DNA of 64,000 nucleotides. It comes from Bifidobacterium choladohabitans. Its GTDB lineage: Bacteria > Actinomycetota > Actinomycetes > Actinomycetales > Bifidobacteriaceae. This document shows, piece after piece, positions 24,735 through 35,000 of this stretch (the stretch's first letter is position 1; every line of letters starts with the position of its first letter). A program made the translations under genes and the position numbers. The notes beneath the pieces were generated by a model, which was not told the DNA's origin, ran no database searches, and saw nothing but the letters and a program-made list of their open reading frames with translations. Location: positions 124,001-188,000 of the forward strand of contig NZ_JACFPL010000002.1 of NCBI RefSeq assembly GCF_016102005.1, in the 5' to 3' direction.

Positions 24735-26078
24735 ATGGGTCTGTGGGACGTCGACAAGATCGAATACGTGGGTCGCCAGGGCGTGAAGGAGGGCCTGGGC
24801 TTCCGTTACTACGACAAGAATAAGGTGGTGGCCGGCAAGCCTATGAAGGACTGGCTGCGCTTCGCCGTGGCCTGGTGGCACACCTTCAACCAGGGTCTGG
24901 TGGATCCCTTTGGCGATCCCACTGCGCAGAGGCCCTACTACCGCTACACCGATCCCATGGATCAGGCGCTGGCCAAGGTGGACTACGCCTTTGAGCTCTT
25001 CACCAAGCTGGGGGTCGAGTTCTTCTGCTTCCACGACCGTGACCTGGCTCCCGAGGGCGACACCCTGCGCGAGACCGACGCCAATCTTGACAAGGTGATC
25101 GACCGCATCGAGGCCGCCATGAAGGACACCGGGGTCAAGCTGCTCTGGAACACCTCGTCGCTCTTCACCAACCCCCGTTTCGAGGCCGGCGCCGGCACCT
25201 CGCCCTTCGCTGACATCTACGCCTACTCGGCAGGCCAGCTCAAGCACAGCCTGGAGATCGGCAAGCGGCTGGGTGCCGAGAACTACGTGTTCTGGGGCGG
25301 CCGCGAGGGCTACGAATCCCTCTGGAACACCCGTATGAAGGAGGAGCAGGACCATATGGCCGCCCTCTTCCACATGTGCGTGGACTACGCCAAGGAGATC
25401 GGCTTCGACGCGCAGTTCCTGATCGAGCCCAAGCCCAAGGAGCCCACACTCCACCAGTACGATTACGACGCGGCCACCACCATCAACTTCCTGCGCACCT
25501 ACGACCTGCAGGACAACTTCAAGCTCAACATCGAGGGCAACCACGCCAACCTGGCCATGCATACCTATCAGCATGAGGTCCGCGTGGCCCGTGAGGCCGG
25601 ATTCCTGGGATCCCTGGATGCCAACCAGGGTGACAAGCTTATCGGCTGGGACATGGACGAGTTCCCCTCGGATCTCTACGATGCTACCGCAGTCATGTGG
25701 GAGGTGCTGGCCAACGGAAGCATCGGGCCCCGAGGAGGCCTGAACTTCGACGCCAAGCCTCGTCGCTCCTCCTTCCTGCCTGAGGACCTCTTCAGGACCC
25801 ACATCGTGGGCATGGACACCTATGCCGCCGGTCTGCTGGTCGCGGCCAAGATGCACGAGGACGGCTACATCGAGCAGCTGCAGCAGGATCGCTACTCCTC
25901 CTTCGAATCCGGCATCGGCTCGACGGTCAAGGATGGCACGGCCACGCTGGCCTCCCTGGAGGAGTACAGCCTCGACAAGCCGCAGGCCGAACTGATCGCC
26001 GCCGACAAGTCCGACCATCTTGAAGTGGTCAAGGCCACCATCAACAACTATATTGTCGAGGCTCTGGCCCAGGCCTGA
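24735..26078 (+). CDS. xylA: Xylose isomerase
   Basis: A 447-residue class II xylose isomerase that converts D-xylose to D-xylulose with two divalent metal ions. [13 protein letters not shown] contains catalytic His100 and Asp103. [15 protein letters not shown] and [18 protein letters not shown] supply metal ligands, and [19 protein letters not shown] the second metal site. An in-frame ATG at 24654 exists, but ATG 24735 follows AAGGAG and begins the conserved protein (MGLWDVDKI). Xylulokinase and the presumed XylR lie about 18 kb away at 44396-47367, so the xylose genes are split by the glycan loci. Confidence 0.95.
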   Translation: MGLWDVDKIEYVGRQGVKEGLGFRYYDKNKVVAGKPMKDWLRFAVAWWHTFNQGLVDPFGDPTAQRPYYRYTDPMDQALAKVDYAFELFTKLGVEFFCFHDRDLAPEGDTLRETDANLDKVIDRIEAAMKDTGVKLLWNTSSLFTNPRFEAGAGTSPFADIYAYSAGQLKHSLEIGKRLGAENYVFWGGREGYESLWNTRMKEEQDHMAALFHMCVDYAKEIGFDAQFLIEPKPKEPTLHQYDYDAATTINFLRTYDLQDNFKLNIEGNHANLAMHTYQHEVRVAREAGFLGSLDANQGDKLIGWDMDEFPSDLYDATAVMWEVLANGSIGPRGGLNFDAKPRRSSFLPEDLFRTHIVGMDTYAAGLLVAAKMHEDGYIEQLQQDRYSSFESGIGSTVKDGTATLASLEEYSLDKPQAELIAADKSDHLEVVKATINNYIVEALAQA

Positions 26079-26096
26079 GCTCTGACTAAGCATCAC

Positions 26097-26150
26097 TCAA
26101 CCCTGTACGACGGAATTCGCCTGGTCGCGCAGGGTTTCTTATGCGTTTTT
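26097..26150 (+). terminator. Likely terminator of xylA
   Basis: Arms AACCCTG and CAGGGTT around a 22-base loop with further possible pairing, followed by TCTTATGCGTTTTT. It lies about 20 bases past the xylA stop. Confidence 0.55.
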
Positions 26151-26347
26151 GGCTATCGGTGATTTCCTGTATGTCATGGTCAAGAGACACTCGGATGTGT
26201 CTGTGGAAAAACAAAGCGGGTATTTTCTGATCTGAGTAATGCCTAAGGCTTGAGGAATAGCCATTCCTGGCGTTTTTGTATTTCCCTCTTTTTAGGCGAC
26301 TTTTCTGTGTTTCCGAGGATTTTTGCGGCTCTTGTGTGGTAAGGGGC

Positions 26348-26372
26348 TATAATGAAACTAAATCGCTTTAGT
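26348..26372 (+). promoter_or_regulatory. Promoter and palindromic operator of the first glycan operon
   Basis: A perfect -10 box TATAAT (26348-26353) is followed three bases later by ACTAAATCGCTTTAGT (26357-26372), half-sites ACTAAA/TTTAGT around a central CG as in LacI-family operators. An identical layout precedes the second glycan operon at 31980-32004. A repressor bound here would cover the transcription start. Confidence 0.75.
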
Positions 26373-26413
26373 AGATCATCGGAGAACTACTGCGAACAAC
26401 ATGGAGGTTGTCG

Positions 26414-27340
26414 ATGTCGAATGAGGCAGAGGGCAGGCCAGACAATAATAGTGAAAGTGACGAACCAAGACCTATTTTGGCCGGTTATTACCGCGCCTGG
26501 CACGATAACTGCGGAAAGCCAAAAAAGGATTCGATTTCGCTTGGCGATGTGCCCGCAGACCTGGATCTTGTGTCAATCATCACCAATGGAGAAGTCGATA
26601 ATGATTTTTGGCTTGCTTTGCCGTCCTACATTGAAAAACTCCATGCGCAAGGCACAAAGGTGGTCAGAACCCTGTTTTTGGATTGCCTCTATCGGGATAC
26701 CTACGAGGATTGCGGCAAAGTCCATACTTTCACCAGGCTTGGCGAAAGAAACGGCGGACCGGATCGTCGTGCCGACGAGATAATTGCCAACTATCTGGAG
26801 CCCTTTGACTACGACGGCCTGGTGATCGATGTCGATCATGAACCTGAGTCCGAGCAAATGGCTGCCGTAGCCGAGGTGTTTCACGCTTTGGCAAAGAAGT
26901 GGGGACCGGGTTCAGCGTCCTCACGCATCATGATTTTCGATCAGGATATTCTTCTGCCCCAGACCAGCCTGATTGCTCAGGTCTTTCATGATTGCTCCTA
27001 CTACTTTGCAGACACCTATGGCATGGATGTTCGCCGTATTCAGGGACTTTTCGAGCAGGTTCGCGACTTCGTCCCTGCTTCAAAATTCGTCACTGGTTTT
27101 TCATTCTATGAAGAAGGAGGCCCTCGATGGGGTGATGTCACGTATCCGATTGAAGGAAGCAGGGTCAAAGATCTCCTATCCTGGCATCCGTTTGATTCGA
27201 ACCGCACGGGGGGACTGTTCGCCTATGCAATAGATCGCGATGGGGTTGCCCAAGGTGACGATCGGTTGCGGCGAACCGATTTTAAAACCATGCACTATTT
27301 AAAAGAAGAATTGGAGAACAAAGGAGTTTCTCATGAATAA
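26414..27340 (+). CDS. GH18-like protein, cytoplasmic, with altered catalytic motif
   Basis: A 308-residue protein resembling the barrel of GH18 endo-beta-N-acetylglucosaminidases (EndoF/EndoS group, which cut the chitobiose core of N-glycans). Strand motifs are ILAGYYRAWHD, VSIITNGEVD and LHAQGTKVVRTLF. The GH18 signature position reads DGLVIDVDHE (134-143): compared with DGxDxDxE, the second Asp is Val, the third Asp (139) is kept and the catalytic Glu is Asp141, with Glu143 two residues on. Conserved C-terminal parts are FVTGFSFYEEGG and GLFAYAIDRDG. There is no signal peptide. It starts the operon; its stop overlaps the next start by 8 bases. The ATG at 26414 follows GGAGG. Confidence 0.65.
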   Translation: MSNEAEGRPDNNSESDEPRPILAGYYRAWHDNCGKPKKDSISLGDVPADLDLVSIITNGEVDNDFWLALPSYIEKLHAQGTKVVRTLFLDCLYRDTYEDCGKVHTFTRLGERNGGPDRRADEIIANYLEPFDYDGLVIDVDHEPESEQMAAVAEVFHALAKKWGPGSASSRIMIFDQDILLPQTSLIAQVFHDCSYYFADTYGMDVRRIQGLFEQVRDFVPASKFVTGFSFYEEGGPRWGDVTYPIEGSRVKDLLSWHPFDSNRTGGLFAYAIDRDGVAQGDDRLRRTDFKTMHYLKEELENKGVSHE

Positions 27341-28691
27341 ACTAGGGAAGATATCAGTTATGCTGCTGGCCGCGACTACCAGCGTCGGGATTTTATCGGC
27401 ATGCGGCTCTTCCGAATCGGATAAAAAAACGGTCAAGTTTGCCTACCAGGCCACCGGAGACACCAGTGCCATAAGCAAGTGGATGAAAGACGTCAAAGCT
27501 CAGTTTGAGTCTGAGAATAAAGGCGCTACTTTGAAGCTGGAGCCTATCAAGTCGAACGGGGATGACTACGGCAGCAAGCTGGCCTTGATGAGCAAATCCG
27601 AAAAAACCGCTCCAGATCTCATGATCCTTGACACGGAAATGATCCGTCCCTATGTCGCAGCCGGTTACCTGAAGCCCATTGATGACCAACTGAAAGGGTG
27701 GAAGGACTGGTCGCAGTATTTTGACAGTTCCAAGAACGCCGGCAAAGCCGATGATGGAAAAATCTATGCGGTGCCTCTGGGCACTGACACCAGGGGCATC
27801 TGGTATAACAAGGACATTCTCAAAAAGGCCGGCCTCAGTGACGACTGGCAGCCTAAATCCTGGGATGAGGTGATTGATGCAGCGACAAAGATCAAGAAAA
27901 CGCAGCCTGATGTAATACCGATGAACCTCTATGCCGGCCGTCCTCTGGGAGAGGTCTCCGTCATGCAGGGCTTCGATATGCTTCTTTACGGCACCAAGGG
28001 TGGCACACTGTACAACACCAAGACTCAGAAGTGGGTCACTGGTTCCAAGCAATTCAAAGACTCCCTACAGTTCATCAAGGATATTTACAGCAAGGGTTTG
28101 GCACCCACGCCCCAGCAGGCTCTGGATCCTCAGCTTGGTGACAAGGTCGGGCAACAGTGGATGCCTCAGTCGAAACTTGGTATGTCAATCGAGGGCAACT
28201 GGCTGGCTTCATCGTGGATGCCCGGCGGCGACAGCGAATGGACCGACTGGCAGAAGCATATAGGTTGGTGTGGATTCCCAACTCAGAACGGTCAGAAGCC
28301 TGGTCTGATTTCCATGTCTGGCGGTTGGGGCCTGGCGCTGTCCAGCCATACGCAGAATCCTGATCTTGCTTTCAAAGCACTCAAAGTTTTCCAAAATGAG
28401 AAGCATGCTGCCGCGTACGACACAATCTCCGGATCGATCGCGGTGCGCAAGGACGTAGAGCAAGACAAGAAGTACCTGGGATCCAATCCCACTATCAAGT
28501 TCTTCACGGATTTGGCCAAGTACAGTCAGTACAGGCCGGCGAACTCCCAGTACAAAGAGGTTTCCGACCAGGTCGCCATAGCCACGGAAAGTGTATTGAC
28601 CGGCCAGAAGTCAGTCAAGGATGCAGCGGCTGAATACGATTCTGCGATAGCCAAAACCGTAGGTGCCGATCATACAGAAGCCGCGAAGTAA
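27333..28691 (+). CDS. ABC sugar importer, solute-binding lipoprotein (first glycan operon)
   Basis: A 452-residue extracellular binding protein of the CUT1 family, which would deliver oligosaccharide to the two permeases that follow. A signal peptide ends in the lipobox LSAC (Cys24). Family features are APDLMILDTEMIRPYVAAG and YAVPLGTDTRGIWYNKDILKKAG in the first lobe and SIEGNWLASSW in the second. AAAGGAG precedes the start, which lies inside the end of the GH18-like gene (8-base overlap). The ligand is probably an N-glycan piece released by a GH18-type enzyme; this is inferred from neighbours. Confidence 0.88.
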   Translation: MNKLGKISVMLLAATTSVGILSACGSSESDKKTVKFAYQATGDTSAISKWMKDVKAQFESENKGATLKLEPIKSNGDDYGSKLALMSKSEKTAPDLMILDTEMIRPYVAAGYLKPIDDQLKGWKDWSQYFDSSKNAGKADDGKIYAVPLGTDTRGIWYNKDILKKAGLSDDWQPKSWDEVIDAATKIKKTQPDVIPMNLYAGRPLGEVSVMQGFDMLLYGTKGGTLYNTKTQKWVTGSKQFKDSLQFIKDIYSKGLAPTPQQALDPQLGDKVGQQWMPQSKLGMSIEGNWLASSWMPGGDSEWTDWQKHIGWCGFPTQNGQKPGLISMSGGWGLALSSHTQNPDLAFKALKVFQNEKHAAAYDTISGSIAVRKDVEQDKKYLGSNPTIKFFTDLAKYSQYRPANSQYKEVSDQVAIATESVLTGQKSVKDAAAEYDSAIAKTVGADHTEAAK

Positions 28692-28735
28692 ACGAATTCC
28701 ATTCGCGGGTTTTCTTTCGTGACTGAGAGAAGAAA

Positions 28736-29626
28736 ATGAATAGCAGTACAAGAAAGAAATTGATAAACGCTGAGCACTACACCCCGATTCTGCCAGCAGC
28801 GGCGATGATGTTGATTTTCCTGCTTGGCCCAATCATATGGTCCCTGTATGCCTCGCTGACCGACTATTCAATGGTTGGTTCAACGGCTGTCAACCCACAC
28901 TTTGTTGGTCTGAAGAACTATGTGGCGCTCTTTACGGATCCTGTTTTCCCCAAGTCCCTCTGGCTGACCATTCTTCTGATTCTGGCCTCGGCACTAATTG
29001 GGCAGAACATATTGGGCATGGTATTGGCTCTACTCAGTCAAAAAGCGCCCAGAAGACTGACGAAGGTCGTTGACTCAATAGTTGTTCTGGCTTGGGTCAT
29101 TCCGGATATCGTCGGGTGCTACTGCGCCTACGCGCTCTTTGCTGGCGGAGGCACTCTTGACGCTTTGGGCAAGGTGTTGGGAGCCGATTGGTCGGCTCTT
29201 CTCTACTACCATCCAATGACCATCGTCATCATTGTGAATGTCTGGCGCGGCACCGCCTTTTCAATGCTCATCTATCAAGCTGCTTTGAACGACATCTCCA
29301 AGGATGTTATCGAAGCTGCTGAGATAGACGGCGCGAACGCCTGGCAGTCTTTCTTCAGAATCAAGCTGCCTATCATGCGGCACTCGATTCTTACCAATCT
29401 GATGTTGATCACCCTGCAGACACTCTCTGTCTTCAGCATCATCATTGTGCTGACGGGTGGGGGGCCTGGCACGAATTCGAGCACCCTTCCCGTTCTCGCC
29501 TACCTGGAGGCTTTCAACTTCTCGAAGTTGGGATATGGAACCGCCATCTCGGTGATATTGGTCGTCGTGGGTGCCCTCTTCTCGGTGCTCTATATCAAGC
29601 TGCTAAGGACGAATGATGAAGACTGA
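28736..29626 (+). CDS. ABC sugar importer permease, MalF-like (first glycan operon)
   Basis: A 296-residue permease with six helices. The cytoplasmic EAA loop reads EAAEIDGANAWQSFFRIKLP, where it contacts the ATPase. It begins 44 bases after the binding-protein gene and overlaps the next permease gene by 14 bases. No ATPase gene is in the operon; bifidobacterial CUT1 systems usually share one MsmK/MalK-type ATPase encoded elsewhere. Confidence 0.9.
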   Translation: MNSSTRKKLINAEHYTPILPAAAMMLIFLLGPIIWSLYASLTDYSMVGSTAVNPHFVGLKNYVALFTDPVFPKSLWLTILLILASALIGQNILGMVLALLSQKAPRRLTKVVDSIVVLAWVIPDIVGCYCAYALFAGGGTLDALGKVLGADWSALLYYHPMTIVIIVNVWRGTAFSMLIYQAALNDISKDVIEAAEIDGANAWQSFFRIKLPIMRHSILTNLMLITLQTLSVFSIIIVLTGGGPGTNSSTLPVLAYLEAFNFSKLGYGTAISVILVVVGALFSVLYIKLLRTNDED

Positions 29627-30476
29627 AGCCACTCTTGATCCACGGATGAACGCACCACACAGGTATGACTGGATGAAGCTGGTCGCTGCGGTACTGACAG
29701 CTCTGATAGGGTTTCTTTTCGCTGCGCCCATGCTCTGGCTGCTGGTGGCCTCCTTCAACACGCATGCAACCTTGTCTTCGTTCAACTTGGGTTTTTCCTT
29801 CCAGAACTTCGTCAAGGTATTCAACATGCAGACCTTCGGGTTGCCTATCGTCAACTCGCTGATCATCAGTATTGGCACATCGGTGCTGGTGGTGACTTTT
29901 TCGGTCCTGGCAGCCTACCCTCTCTCCAGATTCCGTTCAAAGACCACCAACCGGACCGTCAACGCCATCCTCTTCGCCAGCTGTCTGCCGATTACAGCCA
30001 TGATGGTCCCTGTTTACGGGATATTCGTCCAACTTCATCTGATTGATTCACTGACCGGGACCGTTCTTTTCATGACTGCCTGCGGATTGCCGCAGGGCAT
30101 CTTCATGATGAAGAATTTCATGGATTCAGTGCCGGTTACCTTGGAGGAAGCCGCTTGGGTGGATGGAGCCACGAGGATGCAGGCCTTGTTCCATGTAGTC
30201 GTGCCTCTGATGGTTCCATCGCTTCTGGTCATCTTTATTTCGGAATTCGCCGGGAACTGGGGGAACTTCTTCGTTCCCTTCATGCTTCTGATGTCTCCGG
30301 ATAAGGAGCCGGCAGCCGTCAGCATATACACCTTCTTCGGGCAGCATGGCACGGTTGCCTACGGCCAGCTGGCAGCTTTCTCGCTGCTGTATTCGATACC
30401 TATTCTGATCATTTATGAAGTAACGAATAGATATATCGGCAACCAAACCCTGCTTGCGGGTGCGGTCAAGGAGTAA
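29613..30476 (+). CDS. ABC sugar importer permease, MalG-like (first glycan operon)
   Basis: A 287-residue partner permease with six helices and the EAA loop EEAAWVDGATRMQALFHVVV followed by PLM. The typical long first periplasmic loop and the C-terminal helix ending near GAVKE are present. Its first codons overlap the preceding permease gene, so the two are translationally coupled. It is followed after 88 bases by the secreted GH18-like gene in the same direction. Confidence 0.9.
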   Translation: MMKTEATLDPRMNAPHRYDWMKLVAAVLTALIGFLFAAPMLWLLVASFNTHATLSSFNLGFSFQNFVKVFNMQTFGLPIVNSLIISIGTSVLVVTFSVLAAYPLSRFRSKTTNRTVNAILFASCLPITAMMVPVYGIFVQLHLIDSLTGTVLFMTACGLPQGIFMMKNFMDSVPVTLEEAAWVDGATRMQALFHVVVPLMVPSLLVIFISEFAGNWGNFFVPFMLLMSPDKEPAAVSIYTFFGQHGTVAYGQLAAFSLLYSIPILIIYEVTNRYIGNQTLLAGAVKE

Positions 30477-30564
30477 AGACGAAGCGTCGATGCTACGGGG
30501 AGGAGGGAATCGACATTTTATCTGCTTCAGTAAAAGCGAAGGCAAGCACGAAAAGAGATCAACC

Positions 30565-31542
30565 ATGAAAATCCGGAGATTGTTAACAGCATCAATGGCC
30601 GTTCTGGCCTTAGCCGGAACGTCCGCGATAGGGGCTGCCACTGCCTGGGCCGAACCTGCTGTTCAGGGGAAGACCCATGAGATGACCGTCGCCTATTTCA
30701 GGGCCTGGAGGGATACGCATTCGGATCCGACTGTCAATTTCAACTCGATGTCAGATCTGCCCAAGCAGGTGGACATTGCTATCGCCTTTCCCAACCCGGA
30801 GACCACTCAGACCTTCTGGGACACTCTTCCTGGGCAGATTGAGTCTCTGCACAAGCAGGGGACAAAAGTGATCAGGAGTCTGGATATCAGCCTCTTCTAC
30901 AAGGATGATTTCAACGACCCCCATGACCATCAGTCTCTTTCGCCCATGGAAAGCAATGCAGAGGGGTACGCCAAACGTGCCAGCGAGCTCAAAAAGTCCT
31001 ATCTTTACTTCCCTGGACTTGATGGCTTTGTCGTCAACGCCGAGGCGAGTATGACCTCTACCGACGTTGAACGAGCCACTGGGGTTCTCAGGGCCATGTC
31101 CCGCTACTACGGCCCCAAGTCGCCTGAGCCGAGTTCCATCTTTGCTTATAACACCAACAAGCCTGGGACCAACAGCCTCTATAGGGGAGTGTCCGACGTG
31201 GTCTCTTACGTATTCGCCGATGCCTATGGACGTTCGGTCGGAGCCCTCCAGCGGGACTGGGAGACCTACAAGGGTACGATCAAGAGCAGGCAGTATATTC
31301 CAGGTTTCTCGTTCTATGAAGAGCGTGGCGGATGGTGGTATGACACCGAAGAGCCAATGTCGACCAGCAGGGCCATGCAGTACGCTCTTTGGGAGCCTGA
31401 TAACGGGGCCGATGGCGCACAAAAAGGCGGCATTTTTGAGTATGCCGTCGACAGGGATGGAGTACGTCGTGGCGATGACAAGCTTCAGCCTACAACCTTC
31501 GAATGGACCAAGGCCCTTTCGGCGGCTATGAATAAGAAGTAA
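30565..31542 (+). CDS. GH18-like protein, secreted paralogue with altered catalytic motif
   Basis: 325 residues with a clear signal peptide (MKIRRLLTASMAVLALAGTS, cleavage after AWA at about 29). It is a paralogue of the protein at 26414: both share YxRAWxD, LHxQGTKV-R-L, GFSFYEE and a FEYAVDRDGV-RGDD end. The signature position reads DGFVVNAEAS (153-162). Against DGxDxDxE the second Asp is Val, the third Asp is Asn158 and the Glu (160) is kept, so the two paralogues have lost different acidic residues. It could be a weak or unusual endoglycosidase or a glycan-binding protein held in the envelope region. No anchor motif is seen, so release from the cell is likely. The family is inferred from motifs only. 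Confidence 0.65.
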   Translation: MKIRRLLTASMAVLALAGTSAIGAATAWAEPAVQGKTHEMTVAYFRAWRDTHSDPTVNFNSMSDLPKQVDIAIAFPNPETTQTFWDTLPGQIESLHKQGTKVIRSLDISLFYKDDFNDPHDHQSLSPMESNAEGYAKRASELKKSYLYFPGLDGFVVNAEASMTSTDVERATGVLRAMSRYYGPKSPEPSSIFAYNTNKPGTNSLYRGVSDVVSYVFADAYGRSVGALQRDWETYKGTIKSRQYIPGFSFYEERGGWWYDTEEPMSTSRAMQYALWEPDNGADGAQKGGIFEYAVDRDGVRRGDDKLQPTTFEWTKALSAAMNKK

Positions 31543-31559
31543 CGGCCATTTGAAAAATT

Positions 31560-31597
31560 GAGGGTCCTTCTGCCTCCTGGCACTCGGACCCTCTTTC
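31560..31597 (+). terminator. Terminator of the first glycan operon
   Basis: An 8-bp stem GAGGGTCC/GGACCCTC (31560-31567, 31586-31593) followed by TTTC, 18 bases past the stop of the secreted GH18-like gene. Confidence 0.75.
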
Positions 31598-31979
31598 ATT
31601 GTTGGTTAAGTTGCCTTGATTGTTTGGGCTGCATTCCAGGTTTTGGGAGGGGGGAATCGTTGAGTACAAAGTGCCATTTCAACATAGGGGGGATAAAGAT
31701 ACGATCTTGCATGTTTGTCGCGGGGAGTTATCAATTCGCGAACAGTGAACAAGAGCCATTTTGAGAAGCCGCAGTATAAGGCTGCAAGTGTTTTTCGGAG
31801 GTCATAAGTCTTCCATGGGCCGATGGACTTTCGCGAAGCGTGTGCAGGTCACAAAATGTTGTGATGCTGCCCTTCGTCAGAAACTCATCCAAGTGGAATG
31901 CAGGCTTGCCTCGTTTTTGAACTGGAGAATAGAAGCATGCCATTTTCGTCGACACCATATCTTTTAGATATAGATAGGG
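31598..31979. other. Gap before the second glycan operon
   Basis: About 380 bases without a supported gene. Short frames on both strands look random. The stretch ends at the promoter-operator at 31980. Confidence 0.4.
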
Positions 31980-32004
31980 TACAATTGTACTAAACCGCTT
32001 TAGT
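31980..32004 (+). promoter_or_regulatory. Promoter and palindromic operator of the second glycan operon
   Basis: A -10 box TACAAT (31980-31985) is followed three bases later by ACTAAACCGCTTTAGT (31989-32004). The palindrome differs from that at 26357 only in the central base pair next to CG, and the spacing from the -10 box is identical. Both operons are therefore probably controlled by one repressor. Confidence 0.75.
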
Positions 32005-32040
32005 AGAGATGCAAAGCGGACCTACGAGGAGGTTGTAAGG

Positions 32041-35000
32041 ATGCAGCTGAAGATAGAACGCGTGCTTGACAAGTGCGATCGTGTCATGCGTCAACGCGTG
32101 CTACCGAAGATTGAGCGGCCCATGGGCAAGGTCCAAGTCCGCTCTTTCGTCATTTCCGGGGAACCGATACCGTCATCGGAGTTCTTCGAGAAGGTACAGA
32201 GCAAGAGTGTGGACTTCCGGCCTCTCTCCTTGGGGGATACCTGGGGCACGACCTGGGGGACCACCTGGATGGAGGTTACCGGTCGCGTCGATGCCGACTG
32301 GGCGACCAGGGCTCCTGTCGAGCTGGTGGTGGATCTAGGTTGGCATCCGGATGCGCCGGGCGGCCATTTTGAGGCCCAGGCCTATAGGAGCGATGGTTCG
32401 ATCATCAAGGCCGTCAATCCCCGCAACCGCTGGATTCCGCTTGACGGCACCGACCTGGACGGGAATCCAATCCATGAAGAAGCTTCGGTCATCAACGCTG
32501 ATGGAACCTTTACCATCTATCTGGAAGCGGCCTGCAATCCGCTCCTGCTTGGAACCCCCGCATTCGTGGAGACGGAGCTGGGCGAAGGGACCACGGGTCG
32601 CGCCGATGAACCCAATGTCCTCAAGCAGATGGATGTCTGCCATTTTGACCATGAGGTATGGAACTACTACATGGATCTTGAGGTCACAGCCCAGTTGATT
32701 CGCGAATGCAACGAGAGTCAACCTCGGTACTGGCGTCTGGGCAAGGCCCTCCAGCGCTCGCTGAATATTTACGATGAGCGTGACCTGGCTACACTCGCGC
32801 CGGCTCGACAGGCCCTGGCTGGCGTGCTGGCAGTGCCTGCGACTCCTAGCGCACTGGATCATGCGGCAGTGGGGCATTCCCATATCGACTCCGCCTGGCT
32901 CTGGCCCAAGCGGGAGACCAGACGCAAGGTGGCACGGACGGTATCGAACATGCTCGCGCTGATGGAGCGCGACCCTCAATTCATCTATGCCATGAGCTCG
33001 CCCCAGCAGTATGCATGGCTGGAAGAGGATCATCCCGATCTCTTCGCCCGCGTCAAGCAACGCATCCAAGAAGGCAGGTTTATCCCCGTCGGAGGGATGT
33101 GGGTGGAGTCCGACGGCATGCTGCCTTCAGGGGAGTCGTTGACCCGTCAGTTCACCTATGGCAAGCGGTACTACCGTGAGCATCTGGGGGTAGACACGAC
33201 CGTCGTCTGGGAGCCGGATAGCTTCGGCTATACGGGCCAGTTCCCGCAGATTGCCCGCCGTGCAGGAATGACTTCATTCCTTTCGCAGAAGATCTCCTGG
33301 AATGACACGACCAAATTCCCGCACCATACCTTTGATTGGCAGGGCATCGACGGCACGGCCATCTTCACACATTTCCCTCCCATGGATACCTATGCCTCCA
33401 GCATGACGGCCCGGGAACTCAATCACTCCGAAGAGAACTACCAGGACAAGGACATCTCGACCAGGGCCCTGGTCCTGTTCGGCTATGGCGATGGCGGCGG
33501 CGGCACTACTAGGGAGATGCTAGGGCGTTATGACCGTCTGCATGACGTTGAGGGGTCGGCCAAGGTCCGGTATCAGGCTCCTGCAGACTTCTTCCGCCAG
33601 TCCGAGGAGGAAATCCGCAAGGAGGCCGGTTCCGAAATGCCCGTCTGGAAGGGCGAGCTCTACCTGGAGCTGCACCGCAAGACCCTGACCTCCCAGCAGG
33701 ATATGAAGCGGGGATGCCGGCAGGAGGAGGCCATGCTGCGCACGGTCGAATATCTGTGCGCTTACGCCGGCTTGGTCGATGACTCCTACACCTACCCCCG
33801 TCAGGAGCTGGACGAAATCTGGCGCACGCTTCTGCTCAACCAGTTCCACGACATTCTTCCAGGTTCCGCCATCTCCTGGGTGCATAGGCTGGCCAGGGAA
33901 GACTACCGCAGGGACATCGCCCGTCTGGAGCAGATCGGCGACGAGGCAGCTTGCGTCATAGCCTCCGCTCAGCCACAGGCTCCCATGGTGTCCGATGCCA
34001 AGTTGGTACCCATGGAGGGCAAGGGGCAGACAGCTTGGGAGGCTGTTGGGCCAGTCCATGCCCAGGAGGGGCCTGAGGGCATCCGGCCTGTCCAGGTCAG
34101 TCAAGAAGGCGATGGATTCGTCATGGACAATGGGCTTATCCGTGCCGTCGTCGCTTCGGATGGTAAAGTTCATTCTATTCTTGACAGGACCTCCGGCAGG
34201 GACCTGGTCCCGCAGGGTTCCTCGGTTGGCGGATACGAGCTCTTCAAGGATGAGCCCTACATGTGGGATGCCTGGGACCTGGAGCGCGATGCCCTGCTGA
34301 CTGCTTCTCCGGTCGATGACCCAGTCACCGTGGAGTCCCTGGATTCCGGTGTTCGGGTATCGCGTCGGCATGGGGAGACCACCATCGTGACCACAATCGG
34401 GTTGACCCCGGGCAGCAGGCAGTTGGACTTCACTGCTGATGTGGACTGGCATCAGGATGAGCAGCTGCTCAAGGTGGACATTCCCGTCGCTGTTCAGGCC
34501 AGGTACGCGCAATTCGAGTGCCAGTATGGCTTCATCGATAGGCCCATCCAGAAGAACAACGCCGCTGAAGAGGCTCAGTTCGAGAGCTGCACGCACCGAT
34601 TCGTCAGGATCAGCGACGACGATCTTGCCGTCGGCGTGGTCAACGCTTCGACATACGGCGGTGATACCACACCGATCCACTACGACGAGAAGGCCGGCAA
34701 AGAGGCGGGTACCCTGGTCAGACTGACCCTTCTGTCCGCTCCGGTCTTTCCTGATCCGCATACCGACAGGGGCAAGCACAGTTTTGCCTGGTCCATTGTC
34801 CCTGGGGACACCCAGGCCGACATCCTGCAAGCAGCCTACGCCCTCAACGCTCCGGTCTTCCACCATGGACTGCCTGCAGTTGAGCCCCTGGCTGCTGTAG
34901 AGGATATTCAGGGCACTACCGTCATCGACTGGATCAAGACGGCTGATGACGACAGCGACGATGTGATCGTCAGGGTCTACAACCCGGATTCTTCGCCATC

